Shown here in pieces: positions 19,190 through 28,111 of a DNA stretch of 64,000 nucleotides. Location of the stretch: NCBI RefSeq assembly GCF_004785685.1, contig NZ_SRPF01000001.1:868001-932000 (forward strand), read 5' to 3'. Below the pieces are notes generated by a model. That model was not told where the DNA came from. It did no database searches and worked only from the letters and a program-made list of their open reading frames with translations. Source of the DNA: Marinobacter confluentis. Its GTDB lineage: Bacteria; Pseudomonadota; Gammaproteobacteria; Pseudomonadales; Oleiphilaceae. The position numbers were made by a program, and so were the translations under genes. Each line of letters starts with the position of its first letter. The first letter of the stretch is position 1.

Positions 19190-20494
19190 TTATCCTCCTG
19201 ATACCGTCAGCCGGCCGCGAGCGCCGTCCGATTCGTTAACCACAGAACCGATCTGCGCCTCCAGCCCTTGACTGGAGAGCCCGTTCCGCAGGGCGCTGAG
19301 CTTGCCGTAGCTGTCTGCACGTACATCGACCACAAGCTCCCCCCGGTTCTGGCTGTAATTGATCGAGTTGAATACGATCGAATCCGCACCCGACAGCTTG
19401 GTGTATTCGCTGCCGGTGTACTTCATCAGGGTAATAAATCCGGCGTCTGTTCCGCCGGCCTGGAGCTGGTTAAGCTGGCCCTGAACGACCCGACGAACGT
19501 TGCCAGCTGTGGTGCGGGTGTCATTGGGAAAGGCGCTGCGATAGATTTGCATGGCCTGCGCCTGTACCTGCTCTGCCTGTTGATTATGGTAAACCCCAAA
19601 ACCGATCTCTACCGCCACCTGAACCACAAACCATACACTGGCAACGGCCACCAGCGGCTTCCAGGCACCGAACAGGCCTGACTTTTCATTCCTGATCGCG
19701 TACTGACCCTGACACAGGTTGATTGGCTGGCACAGATGGTGGTGGTGGGCATGGGCCAGTAGCTCGAGCGGAAGCAGTTCCAGGGCCTGCTGCTTCACCG
19801 CCAGGCGCGACGAGTCTTTCAGCGCCGATATATCAGACTGTAAATGCTCGAATTCCGCTTCTGTTCCGAACAGGGTAACGGCAACCTCGGCCACCACTTC
19901 CTCAGAAGGCGGGACCGCAAGGGTCTGCCCGAACATGGCGAGGTTACGAGACTGAACAGACAGCCATTCGCCCTGTTCACTGGCCAGCATGACCGTCTCG
20001 CCGTCGAGACAGATAGACCAGCCCCCCTCGGTGACCGGCAGCAGGGAGGCGTCCGGGTAGATGGCCTCCAGCCGGGCATGTTCCCAGTCGCTGAACAGTT
20101 CAACCCAGTGCGCCATCTGCCGGTGATCAATGGCAGCAACCCGATAACCACGGTCTGAATGGGCGCCAATCGCTAGGTGCACGGATTCAATGTCCTGGGC
20201 AATCTGTTCTTCGACCGCAAACGGCAACGCCTGCTGAATAAAGCGGCTTTGTCTGGCGGGAATGTCCGCAACGCAGAAAAGCGCATCCTCGCCGGGAATC
20301 AGGCCGACCAGGCGAACGCCTTCAAGGTCATTCTGGGCCAGAGTGTGTTCCACGGTTTCCCGGGTGTCTGCGCCGCCATGGGCCTGAATATCACCGCTGG
20401 CATCGAGCAGCGCCCAACTGAACAGCTGGGCTGCAGACTCTGATTCCCCGGCGGCAAAGGGCGGTGTCGGCCTGACATAAAGGCGGTATGACAT
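19190..20494 (-). CDS. gspL: Type II secretion protein GspL
   Basis: 434 residues. The first 240 or so form the cytoplasmic actin-like domain that binds GspE (for example FSWALLDASGDIQAHGG and RQSRFIQQALPFAVEEQIAQ, a conserved GspL segment). A single transmembrane helix follows near 278-295 (PLVAVASVWFVVQVAVEIGF), then a periplasmic ferredoxin-like domain. The gene lies between gspK and gspM, 21 and 2 bases apart, in the standard order. The ATG start is near-optimal for family length. Confidence 0.9.
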   Translation of the reverse strand: MSYRLYVRPTPPFAAGESESAAQLFSWALLDASGDIQAHGGADTRETVEHTLAQNDLEGVRLVGLIPGEDALFCVADIPARQSRFIQQALPFAVEEQIAQDIESVHLAIGAHSDRGYRVAAIDHRQMAHWVELFSDWEHARLEAIYPDASLLPVTEGGWSICLDGETVMLASEQGEWLSVQSRNLAMFGQTLAVPPSEEVVAEVAVTLFGTEAEFEHLQSDISALKDSSRLAVKQQALELLPLELLAHAHHHHLCQPINLCQGQYAIRNEKSGLFGAWKPLVAVASVWFVVQVAVEIGFGVYHNQQAEQVQAQAMQIYRSAFPNDTRTTAGNVRRVVQGQLNQLQAGGTDAGFITLMKYTGSEYTKLSGADSIVFNSINYSQNRGELVVDVRADSYGKLSALRNGLSSQGLEAQIGSVVNESDGARGRLTVSGG

Positions 20495-20515
20495 ACTGAA
20501 ACTGTGTCCTTGATG

Positions 20516-21550
20516 CTATTCCGGAACGCTGACCGGTTCCTTGGTTATTCTGTTCTTCTGACCGGTATCCCGGTGGACCGTCTGGATCTCACCTTCCGGA
20601 TTTCGATAGACCGTGCTGATCAGGTTCGCAACCCGGTTATCGTAGGTAATTCTTGAGACAACCTCAAAAAACTGGGTATTCACCCGCAACCCGGATGGCT
20701 TCAGACCCAGACCTGCAAATTCGGGGAGCTGCAAAAACTCCTGAACCGTTTCAAACGGCTCTTCCGAACGTTTTGCGATAACGGCGGCGCCCTGCTCCAC
20801 CGTCAATTCATTATGCAATGACGCAATCACTTCTGCTGTTGCGGTATTCACATTAATACCCGCACCGGAGACCGGCAAGGTCGTAAGGTGGGGCAACAGA
20901 GCGCGATAGGCTTCTTCAGTCATACCCTCGATCAGTCTGAGTTCGGAAACACTGGTGAACAGCTGGTTGGCCGCGCGATAGGGAGGCTCCGCCACCAGAT
21001 ACTGGCCGTCTTCCGCGCCGTAGGCGCTGACAGTCTGATCGTTTGAATCTATCCAGTCTATCAGTGCGTCAACCCGGAAGCTGGTAATCTGCAAAACTTC
21101 CAGCAGTGCCGTCACGCGCTCCCGGGTTATCGGATCCACCGCTTCACCGCCCCGAACCAGGTCATTCAGGTTTATGCGCCCACCCAGGCCATCAATCTGG
21201 ACTTCGGCCACCGCGATAACACGGGCTTCGCCGCCGTCTGCGCTCTCTACCGGCAGAATGGCCGAGTTTGACGCCCAAATTTCATCCAGGCTATCTACCA
21301 ATGCGCCGTTTTCTTTGTCCTCTTCGAAATCACGGACAAGAATGCGTTTTGCAAACGCCTCGGCACCCAGGGCAATACTGTACCCCTGCTGCTGGGCCAG
21401 ATAATGACCCGCGCTGAAAATCCGTAACTCCTGTTTTGGTGCCATGCCCGCAGCCACAAGTGTCACCAGGGCCATAGCCAGCAGCACCATCAGCAGTGCG
21501 ACACCGGACTCGCGTTTGCGAATTGCAAGAGATTCCGTGCGGTCAGCCAC
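20516..21550 (-). CDS. gspK: Type II secretion minor pseudopilin GspK
   Basis: 344 residues from a GTG at 21550 that overlaps the gspJ stop by eight bases and has GGAGGG seven bases upstream; an ATG further upstream would lie deep inside gspJ. The pseudopilin leader is SGVALLMVLLAMALVTLVAA, with the Gly-Val cleavage site lacking the usual +5 Glu, which is characteristic of GspK. The large periplasmic domain contains LGGRINLNDLV and the helical SAM-like segments seen in GspK. It caps the pseudopilus tip with GspI and GspJ. Start position is the main uncertainty. Confidence 0.88.
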   Translation of the reverse strand: MADRTESLAIRKRESGVALLMVLLAMALVTLVAAGMAPKQELRIFSAGHYLAQQQGYSIALGAEAFAKRILVRDFEEDKENGALVDSLDEIWASNSAILPVESADGGEARVIAVAEVQIDGLGGRINLNDLVRGGEAVDPITRERVTALLEVLQITSFRVDALIDWIDSNDQTVSAYGAEDGQYLVAEPPYRAANQLFTSVSELRLIEGMTEEAYRALLPHLTTLPVSGAGINVNTATAEVIASLHNELTVEQGAAVIAKRSEEPFETVQEFLQLPEFAGLGLKPSGLRVNTQFFEVVSRITYDNRVANLISTVYRNPEGEIQTVHRDTGQKNRITKEPVSVPE

Positions 21551-22271
21551 CCTGCCCTCCGGCCGGTTCTGGCTCGGCGTCTTCCTGGGGTTCATTCTCG
21601 CTTTCCGCAGCGACCGAACTGGCATTGATCTGGCTCTGGGCGGCTTCAATATCAAACCGGGGCAGTGGGAAGGTGCGGGTCAGTGTACCGAACCGCTCGT
21701 GTTCGATCACCACTTCAAGCCCCAGCGGCAAGGCTACTGATGGGATGGCGCCCTGGGTCTGATTTGCCATGCTTTCATCATCGGGCCAGTCGTCGCGCCA
21801 GTTGCGCTGCTCATCCAGAAAGCGGACACGAAAATCCGTCACGTCTTCCAGCATCAACACTTCACGGCTTTCATCTTCCTGGCCCTGATCCACTGAAACC
21901 CAGTAGCGTCGGCGGACAGCATCTCCGGTATACTCCCAGCCAACCCGCTGTAGACTACTGCGGCGGATACCCAGGGGGTTGCGCCAGCCCTGTCTCGTCA
22001 GCAAGAGTGCAAAATCGTTCTCCCGGCTGGTGATCGCCAGGTCATAATCCCCATAAATATCACGGGCGGGCCGATTGACCACCTGGGTAATGTCGCGCTC
22101 CAGAAACAGCATGGTTCGCTGAATCGCCTCAAACTGGACCGCCAGTTCGTCCACCCTGTCACGGGACTGGACAATACCCGACAGCACCTGCCAGACACCC
22201 AGGCCTATGACGGCCGTAATGCCGATGGCAATGAGCACTTCCAGCAACGTAAAACCCCTTGCCACGCGCAT
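21543..22271 (-). CDS. gspJ: Type II secretion minor pseudopilin GspJ
   Basis: 242 residues. The prepilin leader is very short (MRVARG) and is followed by FTLLEVLIAIGITAVIGLG, with the +5 Glu in place. Family motifs IQRTMLFLERDITQVVNRPAR and LLTRQGWRNPLG are visible. The C-terminus is a low-complexity Glu/Pro/Gly tail (ENEPQEDAEPEPAGGQGG) not needed for the fold. It overlaps gspI by one base and gspK by eight, consistent with tight translational coupling. GspJ forms the tip complex with I and K. Confidence 0.9.
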   Translation of the reverse strand: MRVARGFTLLEVLIAIGITAVIGLGVWQVLSGIVQSRDRVDELAVQFEAIQRTMLFLERDITQVVNRPARDIYGDYDLAITSRENDFALLLTRQGWRNPLGIRRSSLQRVGWEYTGDAVRRRYWVSVDQGQEDESREVLMLEDVTDFRVRFLDEQRNWRDDWPDDESMANQTQGAIPSVALPLGLEVVIEHERFGTLTRTFPLPRFDIEAAQSQINASSVAAESENEPQEDAEPEPAGGQGG

Positions 22272-22645
22272 CAGTCTGCCCCTATGAACGCAGCCAGTGA
22301 ATGCAGCTGGGCTGGCTCGGAGCCATCTCCGCGGTATTTACTCACTGATACTTCAACGCGGCGTATCGAAGGGTCCTGGCTATTGATGACGCGGGTTTCC
22401 ACGCGCCAGCGAAACGGGCCAAAGTCCAGATCTTCACTGTTGACCGCAACCGGTGGCAGTTGTTCGCCCAAACGCAGTTCGTTGATCCGGTTATCCGCGA
22501 CCCAGCCGGCCAGGGTTTTATCACGAACCCGCTCATAGGTGCTGATGTACTGGCTGCTCATCTGGGCGGCGACCGTCGCAATGATGCTGAACACCAGCAA
22601 CGCGACCAGTACCTCGATCAGCGTAAAGCCTCCGAACCGTCTCAC
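22271..22645 (-). CDS. gspI: Type II secretion minor pseudopilin GspI
   Basis: 124 residues from a GTG at 22645, whose last bases overlap the stop of gspH (GTGA); GAGG lies about eight bases upstream. The start gives a short leader (VRRFGG) before FTLIEVLVALLVFSIIATVA, the prepilin peptidase site and transmembrane helix. An ATG 12 codons earlier would add an implausibly long leader inside gspH. The rest fits a small GspI head domain (NRINELRLGEQLPP, then DFGPFRWRVETRV). It nucleates the pseudopilus tip. Confidence 0.87.
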   Translation of the reverse strand: MRRFGGFTLIEVLVALLVFSIIATVAAQMSSQYISTYERVRDKTLAGWVADNRINELRLGEQLPPVAVNSEDLDFGPFRWRVETRVINSQDPSIRRVEVSVSKYRGDGSEPAQLHSLAAFIGAD

Positions 22646-23199
22646 TCTGCTTCCACCTCGGGGTCGCCAGGATGCTGCCACTCAATGGGCGAGACACCAT
22701 CCGAGAAAACGCTGTGAACGTAGTCCTCGGCGGCCAGACCATCACGGGAGATGGTAAATTCCAGTTCGAATGGAGTGGTTTCGCCGCTTGAAAAAAGCAC
22801 CACATCCGGCCGGGGCGTGTCTTCGTCATCGCCACTGGCCAGCCGGGGGGCATCGTTCTCGATATACTCGGTGACGAGCATCCATTCCGGGATTTCCCGA
22901 CTGCGGTAGAGCCTTTCAGCCGATGGCTTCCAAGTGCCCGCCCGCTGATCAAAGGCCAGGAACCGGTATTGGTCTTCCTCGACGATCAGGCCGAACTCGG
23001 TGTTGTTCAGCACGGCCTGTTCAGACACTGTCTGCATCAGCAGAAACATTTTCTCGACTTCGTTATCCAGATCCCGCCGCACCGAATTGCCGCCCATGGT
23101 GAATGTCGCCAGTGCCACCAGCATACCCACCACAACCAACACCACCAGGATTTCGATCAGAGTAAAACCGGAGACCCGCTGGCGCGACATCAGAATCAC
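22642..23199 (-). CDS. gspH: Type II secretion minor pseudopilin GspH
   Basis: 185 residues counted from a GTG at 23199 (AGGTG nine bases upstream); an ATG three codons later at 23190 is equally possible. The prepilin cleavage region is SGFTLIEILVVLVVVGMLVA with the conserved Glu at +5. The head domain contains FLLMQTVSEQAVLNNTEFGL and FLAFDQRAGTWKP, both typical of GspH. It links the tip complex to the GspG shaft. Adjacent genes overlap or abut on both sides. Confidence 0.88.
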   Translation of the reverse strand: MILMSRQRVSGFTLIEILVVLVVVGMLVALATFTMGGNSVRRDLDNEVEKMFLLMQTVSEQAVLNNTEFGLIVEEDQYRFLAFDQRAGTWKPSAERLYRSREIPEWMLVTEYIENDAPRLASGDDEDTPRPDVVLFSSGETTPFELEFTISRDGLAAEDYVHSVFSDGVSPIEWQHPGDPEVEAE

Positions 23200-23637
23200 T
23201 TAATCACGCACCTGCCAGACGCTGATATCGGCGGCATCACCGTCGCCGCCTTCCTGGCCATCGGATCCGAAGGAGTAAAGGTCATAGGGGCCTTCAGTGC
23301 CCGGGCTGACATATTGGTAGTCAGAACCCCAGGGGTCCGCCGGTACCGATTTCATGTAGCCGTCAGGGTTCCAGTTTCTGGGCTCCGGGCTACCGCTGGG
23401 CTTGGACACCAGTGCCTCCAGTCCCTGCTGGGTGGACGGATAATGGCTGTTATCCAGGCGATAGAGGTCAAGGGCATTGGAAATGCTGCGCATCTGTGCC
23501 TCAGCCGCCGTTACCCGGGCCTCGTCTCCGCGGCCAATAATGTTGGGTGCCACGATGGCAATCAGCAGGCCGAGGATAACCAGCACAACCATGATTTCGA
23601 TCAGGGTGAAACCGCGCTGAGATGGGTTCTTTTTCAT
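23200..23637 (-). CDS. gspG: Type II secretion major pseudopilin GspG
   Basis: 145 residues from the ATG at 23637, which has GGCGGA six bases upstream; an ATG five codons earlier spans that Shine-Dalgarno region. Leader MKKNPSQRG is cut before FTLIEIMVVLVILGLLIAI. The mature protein keeps family hallmarks: NIIGRGDEAR, the LDLYRLDNSHYPST helix-loop, and the C-terminal calcium-loop region DPWGSDYQYVSPG and YDLYSFGSDGQEGG. It polymerises into the pseudopilus that pushes folded exoproteins through the outer-membrane secretin. Confidence 0.93.
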   Translation of the reverse strand: MKKNPSQRGFTLIEIMVVLVILGLLIAIVAPNIIGRGDEARVTAAEAQMRSISNALDLYRLDNSHYPSTQQGLEALVSKPSGSPEPRNWNPDGYMKSVPADPWGSDYQYVSPGTEGPYDLYSFGSDGQEGGDGDAADISVWQVRD

Positions 23638-23714
23638 GAATCCGCCTTTCATTGGTTACTGTTCCTTTCTTACGAAACGCTTGAAGAATTCGGGTCGCCC
23701 CCCCGCCGTGACAG

Positions 23715-24926
23715 TCAGGCGATCAGGTTACTCATGTTCAGTATGGGCAACATGATACCTAGTACGATGATCAACACCACGGCGCCCATGAAAAGAAGCA
23801 TCAGCGGCTCGAACAGGCCGACCATGGTGGCAATTTTCGCCTGCAGGTCTTTTTCCTGCATGCTGGCGGTTCTTTCCAGCATGCTGTCAAGTTCGCCACT
23901 GGCCTCGCCGCTGGCAATCATGTGCAGCATCATGGGTGGAAAGTAGCCGGTCTGATCCAGCGCCCGATGCAGCGAACCACCCTCACTGACTTTTCGGGCG
24001 GCGTCCTTGAGCACCAGCCGCAGGTGGTCATTGGCCAGCACCTCGCCGGCGATTCTCATGGCATCGACCAGAGGGACGCCGCTGGTCGTCAGAATACTCA
24101 ATGTGCTGGCGTATTGCGCGGTACTGACGCCCCTGATCATGTTGGCAAACAAAGGGACGTTCAGCAGGCTCTGATGGAAACGTAACCTGAAAGCGGGCCT
24201 TTTCAGAGCCAGCCGGAACCCGATTATGCCCGCAGTCAGCAGTACCACCACATAAAGCCCGTAGTCCACGATAAACCCGGATACCGAAAGAAGCGCGTTG
24301 GTAAGCGCCGGAAGATCCTGGCCCTGGTTTACAAAAACTTCAATGATGTCCGGCACCACATAGGTGAGCAGGAAGATCACGATGCCGATTGCGACCACGC
24401 TCAGGATGATAGGGTAGATGGCGGCCAACTGGATCTTCTGGCGGGACTCCTGCCGTGTCTGGGTGTAATCGGCCAACCGGTTCAACACCAGATCCAGATG
24501 CCCGGCGTGCTCTCCTGCTGCCACCGTTGAGCGATAAAGCCTTGGAAATGCCCGGGGGAATTCGCCCAAGCTGTCAGCAAGACTGTAGCCTTCCATGACC
24601 TTGGCCCGGATGGCGATCAGCATGCTGCGGATACGGGGCTTGTCTGACTGGCGTGAGGTGGCCGACAGCGCCTGCTCGATGGGAATGCCAGACTGGATCA
24701 GGGTCGCGAGCTGTCGGGTAATAAGCGCAAGATCGGGAACGCTGATTCCACCCCGGCTGACCAGGGCACTACCCTGCTTCTGTTTTTCCGTGGCGTGCTC
24801 GACTTCCAGGGGTGTCATGCCCCGCTCTCGCAGCAGTTGCCTGACTGCTCGCGGCGCGTCTGCCTCCATCACACCCTTTTTCTGCTTGCCTCGGCTATCA
24901 AGCGCCTTGTATTCAAATGCGGGCAT
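23715..24926 (-). CDS. gspF: Type II secretion inner-membrane platform protein GspF
   Basis: 403 residues, normal for GspF. Two T2SSF domains are visible, each with the FPRAFPRLYRSTVAAGE/YFPPMMLHMIASGEASG type motif, at about residues 120-140 and 315-335. Three transmembrane helices lie near 168-190, 220-240 and 370-395. The start MPAFEYKALDSRGKQKKG is the canonical GspF N-terminus. It follows gspE by four bases. GspF is the membrane core on which GspE acts. Confidence 0.93.
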   Translation of the reverse strand: MPAFEYKALDSRGKQKKGVMEADAPRAVRQLLRERGMTPLEVEHATEKQKQGSALVSRGGISVPDLALITRQLATLIQSGIPIEQALSATSRQSDKPRIRSMLIAIRAKVMEGYSLADSLGEFPRAFPRLYRSTVAAGEHAGHLDLVLNRLADYTQTRQESRQKIQLAAIYPIILSVVAIGIVIFLLTYVVPDIIEVFVNQGQDLPALTNALLSVSGFIVDYGLYVVVLLTAGIIGFRLALKRPAFRLRFHQSLLNVPLFANMIRGVSTAQYASTLSILTTSGVPLVDAMRIAGEVLANDHLRLVLKDAARKVSEGGSLHRALDQTGYFPPMMLHMIASGEASGELDSMLERTASMQEKDLQAKIATMVGLFEPLMLLFMGAVVLIIVLGIMLPILNMSNLIA

Positions 24927-24930
24927 GAGG

Positions 24931-26439
24931 TTATCGGCTCCGGTGGGTTACGCGGAGTACTTCTTCAACCGTCGTTAACCCTTGAATAATCTTGTTCACA
25001 CCGTCTGCGTGAATGCTGGGGCCGTGGCGCCTGGCCTCGTGTTCCAGGTCCAGCTCGCCGGCGCGCTTGTGAATTAGCGCACTGATTTCCTCGTTGACTT
25101 CAACCACCTCGTAAATGCCAATACGCCCCTTGTAACCCAGCTGGTTACAGGCCTCGCAGCCCTTGGCGCGATACAGGGTTGGTGGGTCGACGGGATCTTT
25201 CTGGATAAACTCGCAATGCTCTTCACTCGGGGTGTAAGGCTCACGGCATTCCTGACACAGCACCCGCACCAGCCGCTGGGCCACTAGCCCGACCAGGCTC
25301 GATGAGATCAGAAACGGCTCAATTCCCATATCCATCAGACGGGTGATCGCGCCCACGGCCGTGTTGGTGTGCAGGGTTGAAAAAACCAGGTGGCCGGTCA
25401 GGCTTGCCTGCACAGCAATTTCAGCGGTTTCTATGTCCCGGATTTCACCGATCATGACCACGTCCGGGTCCTGACGCAGAATCGCCCTCAGGCCCCGGGC
25501 AAAGGTCATATCCACCTTGGTGTTGACCTGGGTCTGGCCGATGCCGGGCAGGTTGTACTCAATGGGGTCTTCCACGGTCAGGATGTTGCGGCTGCGATCA
25601 TTGATTTCCTGGAGCGCCGCATACAGCGATGTCGATTTACCCGAGCCGGTCGGGCCGGTCACCAACAGAATGCCGTAGGGCCGCTGGATAAGACGGCGCA
25701 GAACTTTCAGGTCACCCGGCGCCATCCCCAGGGACTCGAGCCGGATGGCTCCCGCCTGTTTATCCAGCAGCCGCAGAACTACCCGTTCGCCGCTGGACGA
25801 AGGCATGGTGGATACCCGCAGGTCGATTTCCCGGCCACCGACTCGCAAGGCGATACGGCCGTCCTGGGGCACCCGCTTCTCGGCAATATCCAGTTTCGCC
25901 ATGACCTTGATCCGCGAAACCAGCAAAGGCGCCAGCGCCCTTTTGGGCTGAACCACTTCCCGCAAAACCCCATCTACCCGGAAGCGAACCACCAGGCGGG
26001 TCTCGTAGGTTTCAATGTGAACGTCTGAAGCGCCGGTTTTTACCGCTTCGGTCAGAATGGCGTTAATAAGGCGAATAATGGGAGCATCGTCTTCCTGCTC
26101 CAGAAGGTCTTCGGTTTCGGGGACTGAATCTGCGAGAGAGGCCAGATCCATGTCGTCGCCGATACCTTCGACCATCTGCATGGCTTCGGCGGAATCGTTC
26201 TGATAGGCGGCGTTCAGGGCTGCATCAAACTGACCCGGGTCGATGGTTGCGAAGCGCGCATGGCCGCCACTCATGCGATTGGCCTCAGCCAGAGCCGAAT
26301 GCCCTGCCCCCGGCTTAACAAGAATGATGGGCTCGCCGTCGTCGTCCCGGGTTAGAATGACACCATTGCGTTTGGCAAACATAAACGGAAGACGGCCAAC
26401 GGGCGCGTCCTGCGGTTGTACTTCGGTGTCGGTATCCAC
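24931..26439 (-). CDS. gspE: Type II secretion ATPase GspE
   Basis: 502 residues, starting at a GTG at 26439 with a weak ribosome binding site. Motifs: Walker A TGPTGSGKST at 261-270 (Lys268), Asp box LTVEDPIEYNLPGI, Walker B DVVMIGEIRD, His box TGHLVFSTLHTN, and the zinc-binding cysteine motif CQEC with CEAC about 394-430. The N-terminal 110 residues are the variable GspL-binding region. It powers pseudopilus growth from the cytoplasmic side. It is the first gene of the gspE-M run and is divergent from gspC. Confidence 0.93.
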   Translation of the reverse strand: MDTDTEVQPQDAPVGRLPFMFAKRNGVILTRDDDGEPIILVKPGAGHSALAEANRMSGGHARFATIDPGQFDAALNAAYQNDSAEAMQMVEGIGDDMDLASLADSVPETEDLLEQEDDAPIIRLINAILTEAVKTGASDVHIETYETRLVVRFRVDGVLREVVQPKRALAPLLVSRIKVMAKLDIAEKRVPQDGRIALRVGGREIDLRVSTMPSSSGERVVLRLLDKQAGAIRLESLGMAPGDLKVLRRLIQRPYGILLVTGPTGSGKSTSLYAALQEINDRSRNILTVEDPIEYNLPGIGQTQVNTKVDMTFARGLRAILRQDPDVVMIGEIRDIETAEIAVQASLTGHLVFSTLHTNTAVGAITRLMDMGIEPFLISSSLVGLVAQRLVRVLCQECREPYTPSEEHCEFIQKDPVDPPTLYRAKGCEACNQLGYKGRIGIYEVVEVNEEISALIHKRAGELDLEHEARRHGPSIHADGVNKIIQGLTTVEEVLRVTHRSR

Positions 26440-26592
26440 AATCGCCGGAATCCTTGTTATTCAATTAATTCTGAAGGCTATCACAGGAATAGAAACCGCT
26501 GAATAACCCGGTACACTATACTGCCATTTAAACCTTACAGTCTGATAACCTGTGGGCTTTTTACGTACGCCACCGCACTCTCAGGACTCACG

Positions 26593-27255
26593 ATGCTTTC
26601 CATGAGCCCCAGATTACCCCTAATTCTGTCCCTGGTCGCGGCTCTGGGCATGGTATCCGCCACGGCGTGGCAGGCCTATGGCTTCTGGCAGCATGAAACA
26701 TCGGCCTCAGGGATCGATTCCAAAGCCGCCGTCACGGCGGATCAGCAGCCTCAGCAACAGGAACCGGATATCTCACTGGAAACTCTGGCCATGTTTGGCG
26801 ACGCCGACCAGCCCCAGGCTGCACCCGAGGAAGACATGGAAAACCTGCCTGAAACCAACCTCAGGCTGGTGCTCAGAGGCGTGATGTCTGCCTCCGGAGA
26901 CTTCCCGGGCAGCGCTCTGGTGGAAGACAGCAAAAGTCAGACCGAAGCCTACATCGTAGGTGACGAACTGTCCGGCGATGCGATTCTCAGGGCCGTGAGG
27001 CCAGACCGCATTATTATTGAGCGTGCCGGCGTCCTGGAAAGCCTGTATTTTCCCGAGGATGAAGACCGATCCGGATTTGCATTTGCAGCGAATGATTCAA
27101 GTGATGATAACGGTTCACAACCCGATTATGCTGAGCAACAGGCCCGGTCGGCCAGCTTTCCAGGGCCAGAGGTAAACCGCAGCAGCGACAGCCGGCGCGA
27201 GGAGATCCGGCAACGGCTGGAACAGCTTCGAAACCGGCTCAGAAATAATAACTGA
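26593..27255 (+). CDS. gspC: Type II secretion protein GspC (short, no PDZ domain)
   Basis: 220 residues. A transmembrane helix at about 8-26 (LPLILSLVAALGMVSATAW) is followed by a linker and the homology-region domain: ISLETLAMFGDA, then LRLVLRGVMSASGDFPGSALVEDS and AYIVGDELSGDAILRAVRPDRIIIERAG, all GspC hallmarks. In place of a PDZ domain the C-terminus carries a charged helical segment (RREEIRQRLEQLRNRLR), as in the coiled-coil type of XcpP. GspC connects the inner-membrane complex to the secretin GspD. It is divergent from gspE; no gspD follows. Confidence 0.87.
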   Translation: MLSMSPRLPLILSLVAALGMVSATAWQAYGFWQHETSASGIDSKAAVTADQQPQQQEPDISLETLAMFGDADQPQAAPEEDMENLPETNLRLVLRGVMSASGDFPGSALVEDSKSQTEAYIVGDELSGDAILRAVRPDRIIIERAGVLESLYFPEDEDRSGFAFAANDSSDDNGSQPDYAEQQARSASFPGPEVNRSSDSRREEIRQRLEQLRNRLRNNN

Positions 27256-27268
27256 AAAGGCAACCCAG

Positions 27269-28111
27269 ATGTCGGCCGCAGAATATCTGCTTCCCTATGA
27301 TTTCTCCCCACTGACGATCCTGACCTATATTACTGTTCTGGGCCTATACAGTTATGGCCTTTTCAGCATGCCTAACAGTGATCGCCCAGGTGCCGGCCGC
27401 ATCTTTACTTTTACCCTGGGGGTACTGCTCTGCTATGGGGTAATGCAGACGCTGTTCGACTATTACTCTCAATACATGTTCTTCGTTCACCGTGGCCAGC
27501 ACCTGATTCTGCACCACCTGGGCCCGATCCTGATTGCGCTTTCCAACCCCCTGCCGGTGATGCAGTACCTTTACCGGCAGATTCCGAAATCTGCCTTACC
27601 ATTCCTGGCGCCGGTTGGCTGGGTGTATCGCTGTCTGCAACATCCGGTGCTTGCCTCGCTTCTGTTTTTTGGGCTGATCTATCTCTGGCTGTGGCCCCCC
27701 ATACATTTCGACGCCATGCTCAGCCGCGACCTTTACTGGGTCATGAACTGGAGCATGCTGATCGACGGGCTGCTTTTCTGGTGGCTGATATTTGATCCGA
27801 GGTCACCGGCCACAACCAATGCGCTGGGCTACGGCAAACGCATGCTGTGCCTGGCGGTGGTGGCGATTCCCCAGATGGTCCTGGGCGCCTATATCGTGTT
27901 TGCACGGGGGATGGTTTATGACGTCTATGAAGTCTGTGGTCGCGCCTGGCCCATGCCCCCTGAAACAGACCAGTTACTGGGTGGCCTGCTGACCTGGATT
28001 CCGCCTGCGATGATGAGCATTCTGGGTATTCTGATCATTCTCAGACGGGCCATGCGGGACGACACCACCAGCAACGTTTCCAACAAAGCGGCGAAAGAGG
28101 CCACCCAATAA
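27269..28111 (+). CDS. Cytochrome c oxidase assembly protein, CtaG_Caa3 type
   Basis: 280 residues with about seven transmembrane helices. Typical CtaG_Caa3 elements are DYYSQYMFFVHRGQHLILHH near 73-92, where paired histidines may take part in copper handling, and LYWVMNWSMLIDGLLFWWL at about 155-173. This family helps insert copper into heme-copper oxidases. It lies 13 bases after gspC, with an SCO-family gene starting on its own last base, so the pair are a copper-delivery unit. No cytochrome oxidase structural genes are in the window. Confidence 0.85.
   Translation: MSAAEYLLPYDFSPLTILTYITVLGLYSYGLFSMPNSDRPGAGRIFTFTLGVLLCYGVMQTLFDYYSQYMFFVHRGQHLILHHLGPILIALSNPLPVMQYLYRQIPKSALPFLAPVGWVYRCLQHPVLASLLFFGLIYLWLWPPIHFDAMLSRDLYWVMNWSMLIDGLLFWWLIFDPRSPATTNALGYGKRMLCLAVVAIPQMVLGAYIVFARGMVYDVYEVCGRAWPMPPETDQLLGGLLTWIPPAMMSILGILIILRRAMRDDTTSNVSNKAAKEATQ

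Noticed and set aside
22969..23946. 325-codon plus-strand frame across gspH-gspG-gspF
   Set aside because: Runs antisense over three certain gsp genes and reads as shadow composition.
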